Shown here in pieces: positions 8,055 through 17,210 of a DNA stretch of 64,000 bases. The translations under genes and the position numbers were made by a program. Every line of letters starts with the position of its first letter. Position 1 is the first letter of the stretch. The notes beneath the pieces are model-generated. The model ran no database searches and was not told the DNA's origin. It was given only the letters and a program-made list of their open reading frames with translations. The stretch comes from Bacteroidota bacterium (GTDB taxonomy: Bacteria; Bacteroidota; Bacteroidia; Chitinophagales; Chitinophagaceae), in contig JAFDXI010000125.1 of NCBI GenBank assembly GCA_018268035.1, forward strand, positions 1 to 64,000. Reading direction: 5' to 3'.

Positions 8055-8976
8055 AAATGGGTTCAGACTTTGTTTCCTTTCTTATTTGTTTGGCTTCGTT
8101 TATTCTTACAAAGAACCTGTTTAAAATCTCTTTGTAAAGTGCATCATATTTATCTCCGGTAATTTTCTTTAATTTTTTATGATATCGGGATAATTGGTTT
8201 AAGCCTAAAAAATAAGCAACCCAAAAAGGTTTCCGGATATCTAACAACATATATAAAGGGAAAGTACGCATTTTCATCAATAAAAATGCCTCGTCTTTTT
8301 TTCTTGGGTCTCTGTCATGTATTATAGCAACGTCTGGCAAAACACCAATTTTATATTTGAAATATTGAACCCTGGATGCATAATTATTATCTTCTCCATA
8401 ATGATAAAATACCGGATGAAACAAACCGGTTTTTCTTATAGTATATGCAGGAATAAACCATGTGGCTGCAGCAATAAATTTAACCGGCAAAGGCATTTTA
8501 ATTTCACTGTTTTCCTGGTAATTGTAAAAAGAAATATCAGGAATATTTTTAATAGTTCGCGAAATCTGTGCTTTGAATCCTAATTCCAAATCAATACCGT
8601 TTGTGCTTAATTGCATTGGGCTTAAAATTCCAAATTGAGGAAACTTCATGGATGTATTTACCAATGATTCAATACAATCCTTTCTTACGTAAACATCCTG
8701 GTTAACCAGAAAAATATGAGTTGCTCCTAATTTTAAAGCTTCAACAATTCCAATATTATTTGCTGCACCAAAACCCAGGTTTTCTGTTGATTGGAAAAAA
8801 ATTATTTTTTTTAAATATGGTTCAAGCAAGGCTACAGTATTATCAGTAGAACAATTGTCAACAATAATTACTTTTGTGTTGTATGTTCCGGAAAATAAAT
8901 ATGAAAGGCATTTTTCAATCCACCTGGCACCATTGTATGTAACGACAATCGAATATACTTTTGCTTGTATTGGCAT
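8035..8976 (-). CDS. Glycosyltransferase family 2 (rhamnosyltransferase-like)
   Basis: A 313-aa GT-A fold enzyme. It starts with IVVTYNGARWIEKCL, then VIIVDNCSTDNT (nucleotide-binding DN), NLGFGAANNIGI, and LVNQDVYV at the position of the metal-binding DxD-like motif. A GEDNNYASR segment follows near residue 210. This is the profile of bacterial GT2 enzymes that add sugars to O-antigen or exopolysaccharide. Donor and acceptor cannot be told from sequence. It is transcribed with the next glycosyltransferase upstream (11-bp gap). The 3' end overlaps the convergent hypothetical gene. Confidence 0.88.
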   Translation of the reverse strand: MPIQAKVYSIVVTYNGARWIEKCLSYLFSGTYNTKVIIVDNCSTDNTVALLEPYLKKIIFFQSTENLGFGAANNIGIVEALKLGATHIFLVNQDVYVRKDCIESLVNTSMKFPQFGILSPMQLSTNGIDLELGFKAQISRTIKNIPDISFYNYQENSEIKMPLPVKFIAAATWFIPAYTIRKTGLFHPVFYHYGEDNNYASRVQYFKYKIGVLPDVAIIHDRDPRKKDEAFLLMKMRTFPLYMLLDIRKPFWVAYFLGLNQLSRYHKKLKKITGDKYDALYKEILNRFFVRINEAKQIRKETKSEPIFRKNAF

Positions 8977-8987
8977 AAGAGAAATTA

Positions 8988-9848
8988 TTAAACCACACTT
9001 TTAAATCTTTCAGGGATTTTTATTATCAATTTCCAACCAGCCATAGATGGTTTGTTAATTGCATATACCGGTCTGATAAATGATTGAATGTGCCTTGCTA
9101 TTGCCAGCCATTTATCACCGGTATGTGCTTTTAATTTTGTAACAAGGTCTATGGTTTTGGCTCTTTTTTTAATGTGTCTTTCCCTCCCTGTTGCCATCCT
9201 GTCTTTATCTAAGAACCTATCCTGAATCATTTGAAAATCTACAGATCCAAAATGAAAAAGATAAAGATTAGGATCAATAGTAAAATTATATTTCCTTATC
9301 CTGTGAAAACCGGAGCCCCATCTAACTGGCTTTGAAATTACAGAAGGCTTGGTATATCTTGATGAAACCAAAGCAAATTCCCTTTGAGATAGAAAAGGTA
9401 ACCGAGGGTTTAATTTTTTTTCCAATACTAAATGTTGGCCAACATCTATTCCAAGCCCTGATAATGATGTTTTAATATTTTGTGAGCATAAATACTCAAC
9501 AAGAGATTTCCCGCAATTGGGATCAACCACTAAAAACTCATCAGCATCTACACCAATTACCAGTTTATATTGCTTCAATAAATTTGCAGCTGTGTCTGAT
9601 AAGAATCCCAATCTGCGCTTCTCTGCAGCAACCACATGCTCTGCAATTCGTTTGGTATGCTTAATATTTACTTTGCCGGCATTATTAGGTATGGGCTGGT
9701 CTTCCCCGTCAAGAAAAATATATAAGTTTTCCTCCCCTGCCTGTTTGCCATAATAATCAATCCACCGTGTCAGAAAAAAATCATCGTTTCTCGCCATTGT
9801 GATTACGGCAATATCTTTTTTGTTTTCTTCCGGCAATTTTGTGAGCAT
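8988..9848 (-). CDS. Glycosyltransferase family 2-like protein (Glyco_tranf_2_4 type)
   Basis: It has the hallmarks of the subgroup that starts with AVITMARNDDFFLTRWIDYYGKQAGEENLYIF and carries VIGVDADEFLVVDP, a DxDE metal/nucleotide site, near residue 115. The rest includes SGFHRIRKYNF and a basic C-terminus. The frame is open to 9890, but those first residues (MIIFASTIFFIYKS) are unlike the family, and ATG 9848 (MLTKLPEENKKD) seems better; the longer form would add a hydrophobic stretch. Likely role: surface polysaccharide assembly with its neighbours. Substrate unknown. Confidence 0.8.
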   Translation of the reverse strand: MLTKLPEENKKDIAVITMARNDDFFLTRWIDYYGKQAGEENLYIFLDGEDQPIPNNAGKVNIKHTKRIAEHVVAAEKRRLGFLSDTAANLLKQYKLVIGVDADEFLVVDPNCGKSLVEYLCSQNIKTSLSGLGIDVGQHLVLEKKLNPRLPFLSQREFALVSSRYTKPSVISKPVRWGSGFHRIRKYNFTIDPNLYLFHFGSVDFQMIQDRFLDKDRMATGRERHIKKRAKTIDLVTKLKAHTGDKWLAIARHIQSFIRPVYAINKPSMAGWKLIIKIPERFKSVV

Positions 9849-10038
9849 ACTTTTATAAATAAAAAAAATGGTGCTGGCAAATATAATCATATTGGTTTTA
9901 GGTTTTTTGAGCTCAACGATACCATATCATATTCTTAAATATTGATAAGGAATATATTGTTCACTTTTAAATAACTTAACATTATTTCATCAAATCCTTT
10001 CTTTCTTTGTACTTTATCTAATCAGTAACTTGACGGTC

Positions 10039-11028
10039 ATGAAAAAAACTGAATATGCTATTGCAGAACCGCCTATAGATGCAGTAATCACTTGGGTTGA
10101 TGGAAGCAACGAATCAAAAAATAAAGATTTAGAATATTATATCGCAAAAGAAAATGTAGCAAATTCGCCAAACGTTATAAGAAGCAGGTTTGATGCAAGT
10201 GGTGAGATTACTTATTGTATTTTATCCATACTAAAGTTTGCACCTTTTATAAGAAATATTTATATAGTCACAGATGGCCAAAGACCAGATATAGAAACCT
10301 CAATAAAAAAATATTTCCCAGACAGGCTGTCTTCCATTATTTATATTAGTCATCAGGAAATATTTTCCGGGTATGAAGTGTACTTGCCAATATTCAATAG
10401 CCGCGCAATTGAAACAATGCTTTTTAATATTCCTGGTATCTCAGAAAGCTTTATTTACTTTAATGATGATTTCTTTTTGATTAAAGAAATATTACCAGAA
10501 GACTGGAGACAAAACAAAAAGCTTGTTGTGAGAGGGCGTTGGGCACCGATTCCGGTTTTTCGCCTCATTTGGTATCGCTTCTTTGTACCTGCAAAAAAAA
10601 GAAGGGCTTCATTCCATACAGGTCAATGGAACGCTGCCAGAGTAGCCGGATTCAGGGTTCGCTATTTTGTTTTCGAACACACACCTTATGCAGTTTCAAA
10701 AAGTACACTGGCAAATTATTTTAAAATAAACCCTCATGTTTTGGTTAACAATATAAAATACAGGTTTCGAAACCCTGATCAATTCAATCCATGTTCATTA
10801 TCAGCTCACCTATGTTTACTTCAACATAACGTTTTAATAAACAGCAACACAAGTTTATCTTATCTACAGCCTTATAACCGTTCAAAAAATTATATTACTA
10901 ATAAACTTTCAAAGTGTGAAAACGATCCAAATATTAAATTTATGTGTGTTCAGGATTTAAGCTTAGTCGGTTTAGAAAGCAGAATGCAGGTATATAACTG
11001 GCTGGACAAAATACTTGGACTGTCTTAA
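10039..11028 (+). CDS. Stealth-family sugar-phosphate transferase
   Basis: The 329-aa product shows Stealth conserved regions in order: CR1 IDAVITWVDGSN near residue 13; CR2 with RSRFDASGEITYCILSILKFAPFIRNIYIVTDGQRP (about 48-85); then FIYFNDDFFL near 145 and a His-containing CR3-like part. Family members transfer hexose-1-phosphate onto capsular or cell-wall glycans and are related to the eukaryotic GlcNAc-1-phosphotransferase. I chose ATG 10039 over TTG 10030. It diverges from the two minus-strand glycosyltransferases, so the cluster probably builds a phosphodiester-containing surface glycan (inference). Confidence 0.85.
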   Translation: MKKTEYAIAEPPIDAVITWVDGSNESKNKDLEYYIAKENVANSPNVIRSRFDASGEITYCILSILKFAPFIRNIYIVTDGQRPDIETSIKKYFPDRLSSIIYISHQEIFSGYEVYLPIFNSRAIETMLFNIPGISESFIYFNDDFFLIKEILPEDWRQNKKLVVRGRWAPIPVFRLIWYRFFVPAKKRRASFHTGQWNAARVAGFRVRYFVFEHTPYAVSKSTLANYFKINPHVLVNNIKYRFRNPDQFNPCSLSAHLCLLQHNVLINSNTSLSYLQPYNRSKNYITNKLSKCENDPNIKFMCVQDLSLVGLESRMQVYNWLDKILGLS

Positions 11029-11191
11029 ACATGACTATTCCTTTTGCTAATGAAGTTTCTTCCTGTTGAAATTCTTTTTCTGACAAAAACCTATATTCTT
11101 TATCTAAGAAAAGCTTCTATAAAATATTTTATCCATCTTCTATTTTATTCATAAAATTTTCAACTTCATTCCAATACATACTCCATTTCTA

Positions 11192-11199
11192 TAGTTTTG
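11192..11199 (+). promoter_or_regulatory. Candidate -7 box TAGTTTTG upstream of GT2 gene
   Basis: It matches the Bacteroidota consensus TAnnTTTG and lies 22 nt before ATG 11222, a reasonable distance. No convincing TTG-type -33 box is seen upstream. Confidence 0.35.
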
Positions 11200-11221
11200 G
11201 AAACTGATATTTTCTTTTAAC

Positions 11222-12085
11222 ATGAATCATTCCGCACTGGTCTCTATATGTGTCCCCACTTTTAATGGTGCACAATTTTTAAATTCCTCACTTGAATCTA
11301 TTTTAAAACAAACATACACAAATATTGAAGTAGTAATCAGTGATGATAATTCAAAGGATGAAACACTTCATATTGCAAATGAATTTAAACAAAAAGGAAA
11401 ATTTCCTGTTTTTATTCATAAGCATATACCAAATGGTATTGGAGAAAATTGGAATAATTGCATCAGGCAATCAAATGGTAAATATATTAAACTCCTTTTC
11501 CAGGACGATATTCTGGAGCCCAATTGTATTGAAGAAATGGTTAATGCAATTGAAAACTCAGGAAAAAAAATCTGTATTTGTAAAAGAGCATTTATTGTAG
11601 AACTAACCTATTTAAAAAGTAAAAAAATACAGAGATGGATGAGTACATACGGCGACCTCCAAAAAGGAATCACCTTAATTGATGATGGGAGGTACAAATA
11701 CTTAACAAAATCTATTTTCGCTGACAAATGTTTTTTAAAAAAGCCATATAACAAAATAGGAGAACCAATTGTCGGGCTGATAGACAGATCAGTCTTTGAT
11801 GAGATAGGATACTATAATACTTCATTGAAACAAATTCTCGATTATGAATTTTGGTACCGTGCTCTATTAAAATTTGACTTTGTTTATTTAGAATTAATGC
11901 TTGTAAAATTTCGTATTCATTTTTCACAAACCACGCAAAATAATTATAGAAACAGGGTAAGGGAAATCCCTACTTATTTTGATTTTATTGAAAACAATCT
12001 CATTGATTATTTGGATCCAAAAGATAAAAAGAAACGGTTTGCGCATTTTAAAATTCTAATTAAAAAGATATTTACAAAAAAGTGA
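11222..12085 (+). CDS. Glycosyltransferase family 2
   Basis: A 287-aa GT-A enzyme: VSICVPTFNGAQFLNSSLESILKQTYTNIEVVISDDNSKD at the N-terminus, and LLFQDDILEPNCIEEM with the QDD metal motif near residue 98. The C-terminal half includes DRSVFDEIGYYNTSLKQILDYEFWYR, typical of acceptor-side loops in GT2 family members. It follows the Stealth gene by about 190 bp in the same direction but probably has its own promoter. Base composition is visibly more AT-rich than the flanking housekeeping genes. Sugar specificity unknown. Confidence 0.88.
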   Translation: MNHSALVSICVPTFNGAQFLNSSLESILKQTYTNIEVVISDDNSKDETLHIANEFKQKGKFPVFIHKHIPNGIGENWNNCIRQSNGKYIKLLFQDDILEPNCIEEMVNAIENSGKKICICKRAFIVELTYLKSKKIQRWMSTYGDLQKGITLIDDGRYKYLTKSIFADKCFLKKPYNKIGEPIVGLIDRSVFDEIGYYNTSLKQILDYEFWYRALLKFDFVYLELMLVKFRIHFSQTTQNNYRNRVREIPTYFDFIENNLIDYLDPKDKKKRFAHFKILIKKIFTKK

Positions 12086-12187
12086 ATGCTATTAGTTGTG
12101 CTGTTAGTAAATAAATAGTGATTCATAAAAAACCAACATAACTCATTACTTCATTTTATTAATTCAAGTACAATTTATATTTTCAAA

Positions 12188-12772
12188 CTACTTCGATAAA
12201 TCACTTGCAATAGAAATGATTGAATCCTGTTGCACCTGAATGCGAGACATCATAACATCAGCAAAATTTTTTAAATCGGGGTCTTGCAGATGAATGCTTC
12301 CATCAGTAAAAATATCTTTTGCATCTGAATGCCAGTTGAGCAAATAACGGATATATGTTACATCAAATGCTTTCCCTGATTTACTATTCAAATCAACCCA
12401 TTCTTTTTGAGTGGTATCATTTTTTATTACAGAAATATTGATTGCTTTGATGAATGCCAGTTGTTCCAGTTTTTCATTTTCCTTTTCATGATCATCAACT
12501 ATCATGGTGGCAAAATTTATTATCCTTTCTGATGTTGACTTTTGCTGAGCCAAAGTACTCAATGCAATTACTGAAGCATTAGCATTTGCAGCTTGAGTGA
12601 ACCATGTTGAATCATCAAATGAAACAGGAGCCGGGGCCAGTGCTTCCAGTGCAGCAGAATCAGCATTTCGCATTGTCTCACTCCCTGTCTTTGAATTTTT
12701 ATTTGGCGTAAAAATATTACAGGAGAAAAATGAAAACACAACAACACACAATAATAAAACTGATTCTTTCAT
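12188..12772 (-). CDS. DUF4142 lipoprotein
   Basis: About 194 aa. The lipoprotein signal is MKESVLLLCVVVFSFFSCN with the lipobox Cys at about residue 18, followed by a disordered linker. A DUF4142 domain of the four-helix, ferritin-like type comes next (WFTQAANANASVIALSTLAQQKSTSERIINFATMIVDDHEKENEKLEQLA). ATG 12772 is preferred to 12790 because the upstream codons (MMKEFI) precede a complete signal peptide. Family members are envelope proteins of unknown function. It converges with the GT2 gene; downstream of rlmN but separated by about 130 bp. Confidence 0.82.
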   Translation of the reverse strand: MKESVLLLCVVVFSFFSCNIFTPNKNSKTGSETMRNADSAALEALAPAPVSFDDSTWFTQAANANASVIALSTLAQQKSTSERIINFATMIVDDHEKENEKLEQLAFIKAINISVIKNDTTQKEWVDLNSKSGKAFDVTYIRYLLNWHSDAKDIFTDGSIHLQDPDLKNFADVMMSRIQVQQDSIISIASDLSK

Positions 12773-12917
12773 GATAAATTCTTTCATCAAACCGGGAAAA
12801 AATTACAAAACCTTTCAGGATTGCTGTATAAAAATACATGATACGCTTCATTACACATGAAAGGTTAGGGCAACCTTTAAAACTTATTTTCAATGAAGAC
12901 AATAGTCAGAAAATAAT

Positions 12918-13970
12918 TTAGAAATTATCTTTATTAGCCAGTTGGCCGCAGGCTGCATCAATATCTTTACCACGGCTCCTACGCAACCTTGCATTTACAC
13001 GGTTTGCTTCCAGGTATTTCATGAAATGTTCTATAGTAGTATCATCAGGTTTAACAAAAGAAGCTCCGTCTATTGGGTTGTATTCAATAATATTTACGAG
13101 ATCTGCAGGCACCTGCCTGTACAGCTTCACCAACTCTTCAGCGTCTTTTTGTGTATCATTAAAATTCCGGAACAAAATGTATTCAAATGTTACTTCACTT
13201 TTTGTATGCTTATAAAAATAATTCAACGCATCAATGAGCGATTTAATATTATTGTTTTCATTGATGGGCATTATTTCGTTTCGTTTTTTATCATTGGCAG
13301 CATGCAATGACAGTGCGAGTTTAAACCGTACATGGTCATCGCCTAATTTCTTTATCATCTTTGCAATGCCCGCAGTAGAAACAGTAATACGTCGTGGGCT
13401 CATGCCCATACCATCTTCTGCCGAAATTTTATCTATTGCTTTTAAAACATTCGAATAATTCAGTAATGGCTCACCCATCCCCATGAAAACAATATTGCTC
13501 AGCTTCTTGTTATATATCCTTTCTGTTTGAGCATTGATCAAAGCTACCTGGTCATAAATTTCATCAAACGTAAGGTTACGTTCCCGTTCCATTTTCCCTG
13601 TTGCACAAAATTTACAACTCAAACTGCAACCAATCTGTGATGATACACAGGCTGTTTTTCTTTCTTCTGCTGGTATCAAAACACCTTCAACAAAATGATT
13701 ATCGAATGTTTTAAACCTTGTTTTTACTGTTCCATCTGCGCTGTATTGGGTGGTGTCAATAGTCAATGCAGGCAATGAAAAATGTGTTGCTAATTTTATC
13801 CGGAGTTCTTTACTGATATTGGTCATGTCATCAAAACTTCCTGCATGCTTTTGCCAAAGCCATTCATATACCTGTTGGGCACGAAACTTTTTTTCACCTG
13901 CCTCAGCAAAAAAGTTTTGCAATTCATCCAAACTGTAATTTCTGATATTGGGAAGTTTTGAAGCATTCAT
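12918..13970 (-). CDS. rlmN: 23S rRNA (adenine(2503)-C(2))-methyltransferase / tRNA A37 methylase
   Basis: A 350-aa radical-SAM enzyme that methylates C2 of A2503 in 23S rRNA. The CxxxCxxC cluster motif is Cys115, Cys119 and Cys122 (GCSLSCKFC). The methyl-carrying cysteine is Cys341 in DIDAACGQLA. VFMGMGEPLLNY and the SLHAANDKKRNEIMPI segment are diagnostic. ATG 13970 sits only 4 nt from a consensus -7 box, so the mRNA may be leaderless. Length is normal for the family. Confidence 0.96.
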   Translation of the reverse strand: MNASKLPNIRNYSLDELQNFFAEAGEKKFRAQQVYEWLWQKHAGSFDDMTNISKELRIKLATHFSLPALTIDTTQYSADGTVKTRFKTFDNHFVEGVLIPAEERKTACVSSQIGCSLSCKFCATGKMERERNLTFDEIYDQVALINAQTERIYNKKLSNIVFMGMGEPLLNYSNVLKAIDKISAEDGMGMSPRRITVSTAGIAKMIKKLGDDHVRFKLALSLHAANDKKRNEIMPINENNNIKSLIDALNYFYKHTKSEVTFEYILFRNFNDTQKDAEELVKLYRQVPADLVNIIEYNPIDGASFVKPDDTTIEHFMKYLEANRVNARLRRSRGKDIDAACGQLANKDNF

Positions 13971-13974
13971 CGTG

Positions 13975-13982
13975 CAAAGATA
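13975..13982 (-). promoter_or_regulatory. Candidate -7 box TATCTTTG of rlmN
   Basis: The minus strand reads TATCTTTG, a full match to TAnnTTTG, and ends 4 nt before the rlmN ATG. Transcription would then start at or very near the A of the start codon. No clear -33 box was found. Confidence 0.4.
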
Positions 13983-14066
13983 GATGGTATTATTTGTTGA
14001 AATGAATGATGCACAAGGTTTAAAAAGTTTTTACCAAAATGCTGAGATGCGGTGCAGAAAAATGGT

Positions 14067-14930
14067 TCAATACAATGCAAAAAGCTGTTGCAACCTTTCT
14101 CTTGCCGTTGCATCATGTGATGGAATAAAAACCAGTTTATTTTTCTGTGCAAATTTTTTTACTGTATTGTAGGTATTTTGTGCCACCCGGTTATCGGTAT
14201 TATTTCCAGGAAATTTATTTTCATTCAACTGTTGCTGGGAATAGCAGATATCTGCTGCAAAAAACAATGTCGTTTCATCAGTTTTTATGACTACTGATGA
14301 ATGGTGATAAGTATGGCCAGGTGTTTCAACCAGGATAATATCTTTTGATTCAGTGAGGCAATATGCTTTTTCAAAAACATCATATTGTTGATCAAAATCA
14401 ACCTGCACAGGTTTAAACCAGGCAGGGTAAAGTTTTGGCAGATCACCAAAAGGTCTTTCCCATTCGTCTTTATTGACAATAATTTTTGTGTCGCCGAAAT
14501 ACCTGATACCATCAGTATGATCAAAATGCAAATGAGTCAACACTATTGCAGCAACCTTTTCTTTTGAAATATTGAGATGATGCAATTGTTCAATAAGCTC
14601 TTCTTCTTTAGTGATTGAAAATTTGAATTGGGTAGTATCAAACCAATTGGCAATAAAACCGGATGATTTAAAATAATCTTTATCATTCACTGCGGTTATT
14701 TCACCTGCATCAAAAATAAAGATGCCTTCTCTGTGCTCTATTATCAAAACATAAACGGGCATCCAATCAGTAAAATTTTTATCAAACAAAAAAGAAAGCA
14801 TTGCCCTTATCCCCTGGTGCCTGTTTTCTCTAAACTTTGTTTTAACAGCAACAGCACCTGTAGAAATCAAATGAACTTTTACAGGATAATTATCACAATA
14901 CAACTGAACAGTGATTGGAGCAAACATCAT
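14067..14930 (-). CDS. Metallo-beta-lactamase-fold hydrolase, N-acyl-homoserine-lactonase-like
   Basis: A 287-aa protein without a signal peptide. The zinc motif HLHFDHTDG is near residue 156, a further His is in VETPGHTYHH, the bridging Asp is in FFAADICYS, and the last His is in IPSHDATARE. The wide N-terminal segment (VYVLIIEHREGIFIFDAGE) and spacing resemble AttM/AiiA-type lactonases more than glyoxalase II. A lactone substrate is inferred from fold only. It is flanked by rlmN and a DUF4783 gene, with no synthase or LuxR gene in the window. Confidence 0.75.
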   Translation of the reverse strand: MMFAPITVQLYCDNYPVKVHLISTGAVAVKTKFRENRHQGIRAMLSFLFDKNFTDWMPVYVLIIEHREGIFIFDAGEITAVNDKDYFKSSGFIANWFDTTQFKFSITKEEELIEQLHHLNISKEKVAAIVLTHLHFDHTDGIRYFGDTKIIVNKDEWERPFGDLPKLYPAWFKPVQVDFDQQYDVFEKAYCLTESKDIILVETPGHTYHHSSVVIKTDETTLFFAADICYSQQQLNENKFPGNNTDNRVAQNTYNTVKKFAQKNKLVFIPSHDATARERLQQLFALY

Positions 14931-15021
14931 ACAATATTATTTCTATCCATCTAATTGTTTTCAATTTTTTGTATAGTCACATTGACAAATTTACAATTGA
15001 AAAGATATCACTTATAAACAT

Positions 15022-15050
15022 TAAAAAAGGAACCATGGTGAAAGGTTCCT
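15022..15050 (-). terminator. Intrinsic terminator after the DUF4783 gene
   Basis: The perfect stem AGGAACC (15028-15034) / GGTTCCT (15044-15050) has a 9-nt loop and is followed on the minus strand by six T (complement of 15023-15028). It lies about 30 bp past the stop at 15079. Confidence 0.75.
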
Positions 15051-15078
15051 CTTATCAAAAAATTACAATTTACAAAAA

Positions 15079-15441
15079 CTAATTTAACCGCACTGTGATA
15101 ATTAAATTGTCTTTCAACATCACTGTAAGGTTATAACTATTGGTATCGCCAGTAAGTTTGCCGGCGATATACATTGTTCCACTCATCTCCCGCTGAGAGG
15201 TTAATTGAAAGCCGGTAATTTTATTAGCTGAAAAAAACTGGCTTACCGCTGTAGCAGCATCAGCTTTTGGCATGTTTCTTATTTCAGCCTTCATTGGAAA
15301 TTTCACATCCAGTGTTTTATCAAAATGACTGCTAAACTGTGCAGCATTACCTGCTTTTAAAGCAGCTAACACCCCATCGCTACTCTGCGAAAATGCAGTC
15401 AGAGTAAAGAGAATACCTATAATTGTTAATATCTTTTTCAT
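15079..15441 (-). CDS. DUF4783 secreted protein
   Basis: A 120-aa exported protein with signal peptide MKKILTIIGILFTLTAFSQ. The mature domain (VLAALKAGNAAQFSSHFDKTLDVKFP... KADAATAVSQFFSANKITGF... YNLTVMLKDNLIITVRLN) has the NTF2-like alpha+beta look of DUF4783, a family widespread in Bacteroidota and of unknown role. A TATCTTTA box (complement of 15465-15472), one base off consensus, lies 23 nt upstream. A good terminator follows, so it is a single-gene unit. Confidence 0.82.
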   Translation of the reverse strand: MKKILTIIGILFTLTAFSQSSDGVLAALKAGNAAQFSSHFDKTLDVKFPMKAEIRNMPKADAATAVSQFFSANKITGFQLTSQREMSGTMYIAGKLTGDTNSYNLTVMLKDNLIITVRLN

Positions 15442-15547
15442 TTTTTTAAATATTGAACTTCGACTAAAGATAACGGTTATTGTTTAAGTACTATAGTTAT
15501 GTATTTGTGAAATGACATTCAAAAATTTCTTATTTTTCCTACTACAG

Positions 15548-15566
15548 GCTGTAGCTTTGCAGCCAC
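15548..15566. repeat. Short GC-rich hairpin upstream of gpmI
   Basis: GGCTG and CAGCC flank an 8-nt loop (TAGCTTTG) within AT-rich intergenic DNA about 100 bp upstream of gpmI. The loop equals a TAnnTTTG -7 consensus, so it may be part of the gpmI promoter, or a small dispersed palindrome. A second small inverted repeat, CCCG/CGGG, lies at about 15630-15645. Confidence 0.3.
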
Positions 15567-15661
15567 AATATAATCATCAGAACCTTAAAGCAATTTATTA
15601 CAAGGCAATAAAAATTTTTATGGACAATATCCCGATCAAGCGGGAACAGTAAAATATAAAA

Positions 15662-17200
15662 ATGGCACACATGAAAAGCAAACATGCAATTTTAATTATT
15701 ATGGATGGCTGGGGATTGGGAAAAGTATATGCATCAGATGCAATACAACATGCTAAAACACCTTTTGTCAGCAGTTTATATAAGAAGTATCCTAACACAA
15801 CATTAGTTACCTGTGGTGAAGCAGTGGGTTTGCCGGATGGGCAAATGGGTAATAGTGAAGTAGGCCATTTAAACCTGGGTGCCGGCAGGATTGTGTACCA
15901 GGAATTACAACGCATTAATGTAGCCATCCGAGATGGTGAATTTCAGAAAAATGAATTTTTGTTGAATGCCATCCGGTATGCTAAAGAAAATAATAAAAAT
16001 TTACACCTGATTGGCCTTGTGAGCGATGGTGGTGTACATTCTCACATTTCACATGTAAAAGCAATCACTTCCGTTTGCAAAGAACAAAACCTGGAGAATG
16101 TTTTTGTACATGCATTTACTGATGGCAGGGATACAGATCCAAAAAGTGGTTTGGGTTTTTTAAAAGACCTTCAACAACACCTGAACGTTACAACAGGTAA
16201 AATTGCTACAGTAAGCGGAAGGTATTATGCCATGGACCGGGATAAAAGATGGGAGCGTGTAAAACTGGCTTATGATGCTTTGGTAAAAGGAGAAGGTGTA
16301 AAAGCTACTAATGCAATTGCTGCTGTTGAACGATCCTATTCAGAAAATGTAACAGATGAATTTATTAAGCCATCCGTCATTATTGATGAGGCACAACAAC
16401 CTGTTTGTACAATTAAAGATGGTGATGCAGTCATCTGTTTTAATTTCAGGACCGACCGTTGCCGTGAAATAACGATGGCGCTTACTCAACAGGCTTTCCC
16501 TGAACAGCAAATGCAGCCACTTTCATTGCATTATACAACAATGACTGAGTATGATAAAACATTTAAAAATGTTCATATCATTTTTGAAAATGACAACCTG
16601 AATAATACATTGGGTGAAGTAATGCAACAACAGGGAAGGCAACAAATACGAATAGCAGAAACTGAAAAATACCCGCATGTTACTTTCTTTTTCAGTGGTG
16701 GCAGGGAGCAACCCTTTACTGGTGAGAGCAGGCTTTTGGTGCCTTCACCAAAAGTGGCAACGTATGACCTGAAGCCTGAAATGAGCGCTTATGAAGTAAC
16801 AGAAAAACTTTTGCCTGAAATAGAAAAAGAATATGCTGATTTTATTTGCCTGAACTTCGCAAATGCCGATATGGTAGGACATACCGGCGTTTGGGATGCA
16901 GTCATCAAAGCAGTAGAAACTGTGGATGGCTGCGTTGAGAAAGTTGTGACCACTGCTTTGGCTCATGATTATACAATATTCTTAACTGCCGACCATGGAA
17001 ATGCAGATTATGAGATCAATGAAGATGGATCGCCTAACACACAACATTCATTAAACCTTGTTCCATTTTTTATTATTGATAAAGAATGGAAAGGTGAAAT
17101 TCAACCTGGAAAATTAGGCGACCTGGCGCCTACAATTCTTACATTTTTAGGATTACCCATACCAAAAGAAATGACCGGCAATATTCTTGCAAATCCATAA
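15662..17200 (+). CDS. gpmI: 2,3-bisphosphoglycerate-independent phosphoglycerate mutase
   Basis: A 512-aa manganese enzyme of glycolysis that interconverts 3- and 2-phosphoglycerate. Metal ligands are visible at Asp15 (MDGWG) and the nucleophile Ser65 (MGNSEVGH). HAFTDGRDTDP, SGRYYAMDRDKRW and NFRTDRCRE line the transferase domain. DMVGHTG and TADHGNADYE supply the second metal site. The N-terminal start ATG 15662 leaves two extra residues before the common core, and ATG 15671 is also possible. The next gene begins 10 bp after the stop. Confidence 0.97.
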   Translation: MAHMKSKHAILIIMDGWGLGKVYASDAIQHAKTPFVSSLYKKYPNTTLVTCGEAVGLPDGQMGNSEVGHLNLGAGRIVYQELQRINVAIRDGEFQKNEFLLNAIRYAKENNKNLHLIGLVSDGGVHSHISHVKAITSVCKEQNLENVFVHAFTDGRDTDPKSGLGFLKDLQQHLNVTTGKIATVSGRYYAMDRDKRWERVKLAYDALVKGEGVKATNAIAAVERSYSENVTDEFIKPSVIIDEAQQPVCTIKDGDAVICFNFRTDRCREITMALTQQAFPEQQMQPLSLHYTTMTEYDKTFKNVHIIFENDNLNNTLGEVMQQQGRQQIRIAETEKYPHVTFFFSGGREQPFTGESRLLVPSPKVATYDLKPEMSAYEVTEKLLPEIEKEYADFICLNFANADMVGHTGVWDAVIKAVETVDGCVEKVVTTALAHDYTIFLTADHGNADYEINEDGSPNTQHSLNLVPFFIIDKEWKGEIQPGKLGDLAPTILTFLGLPIPKEMTGNILANP

Positions 17201-17210
17201 AATTTAAAAC

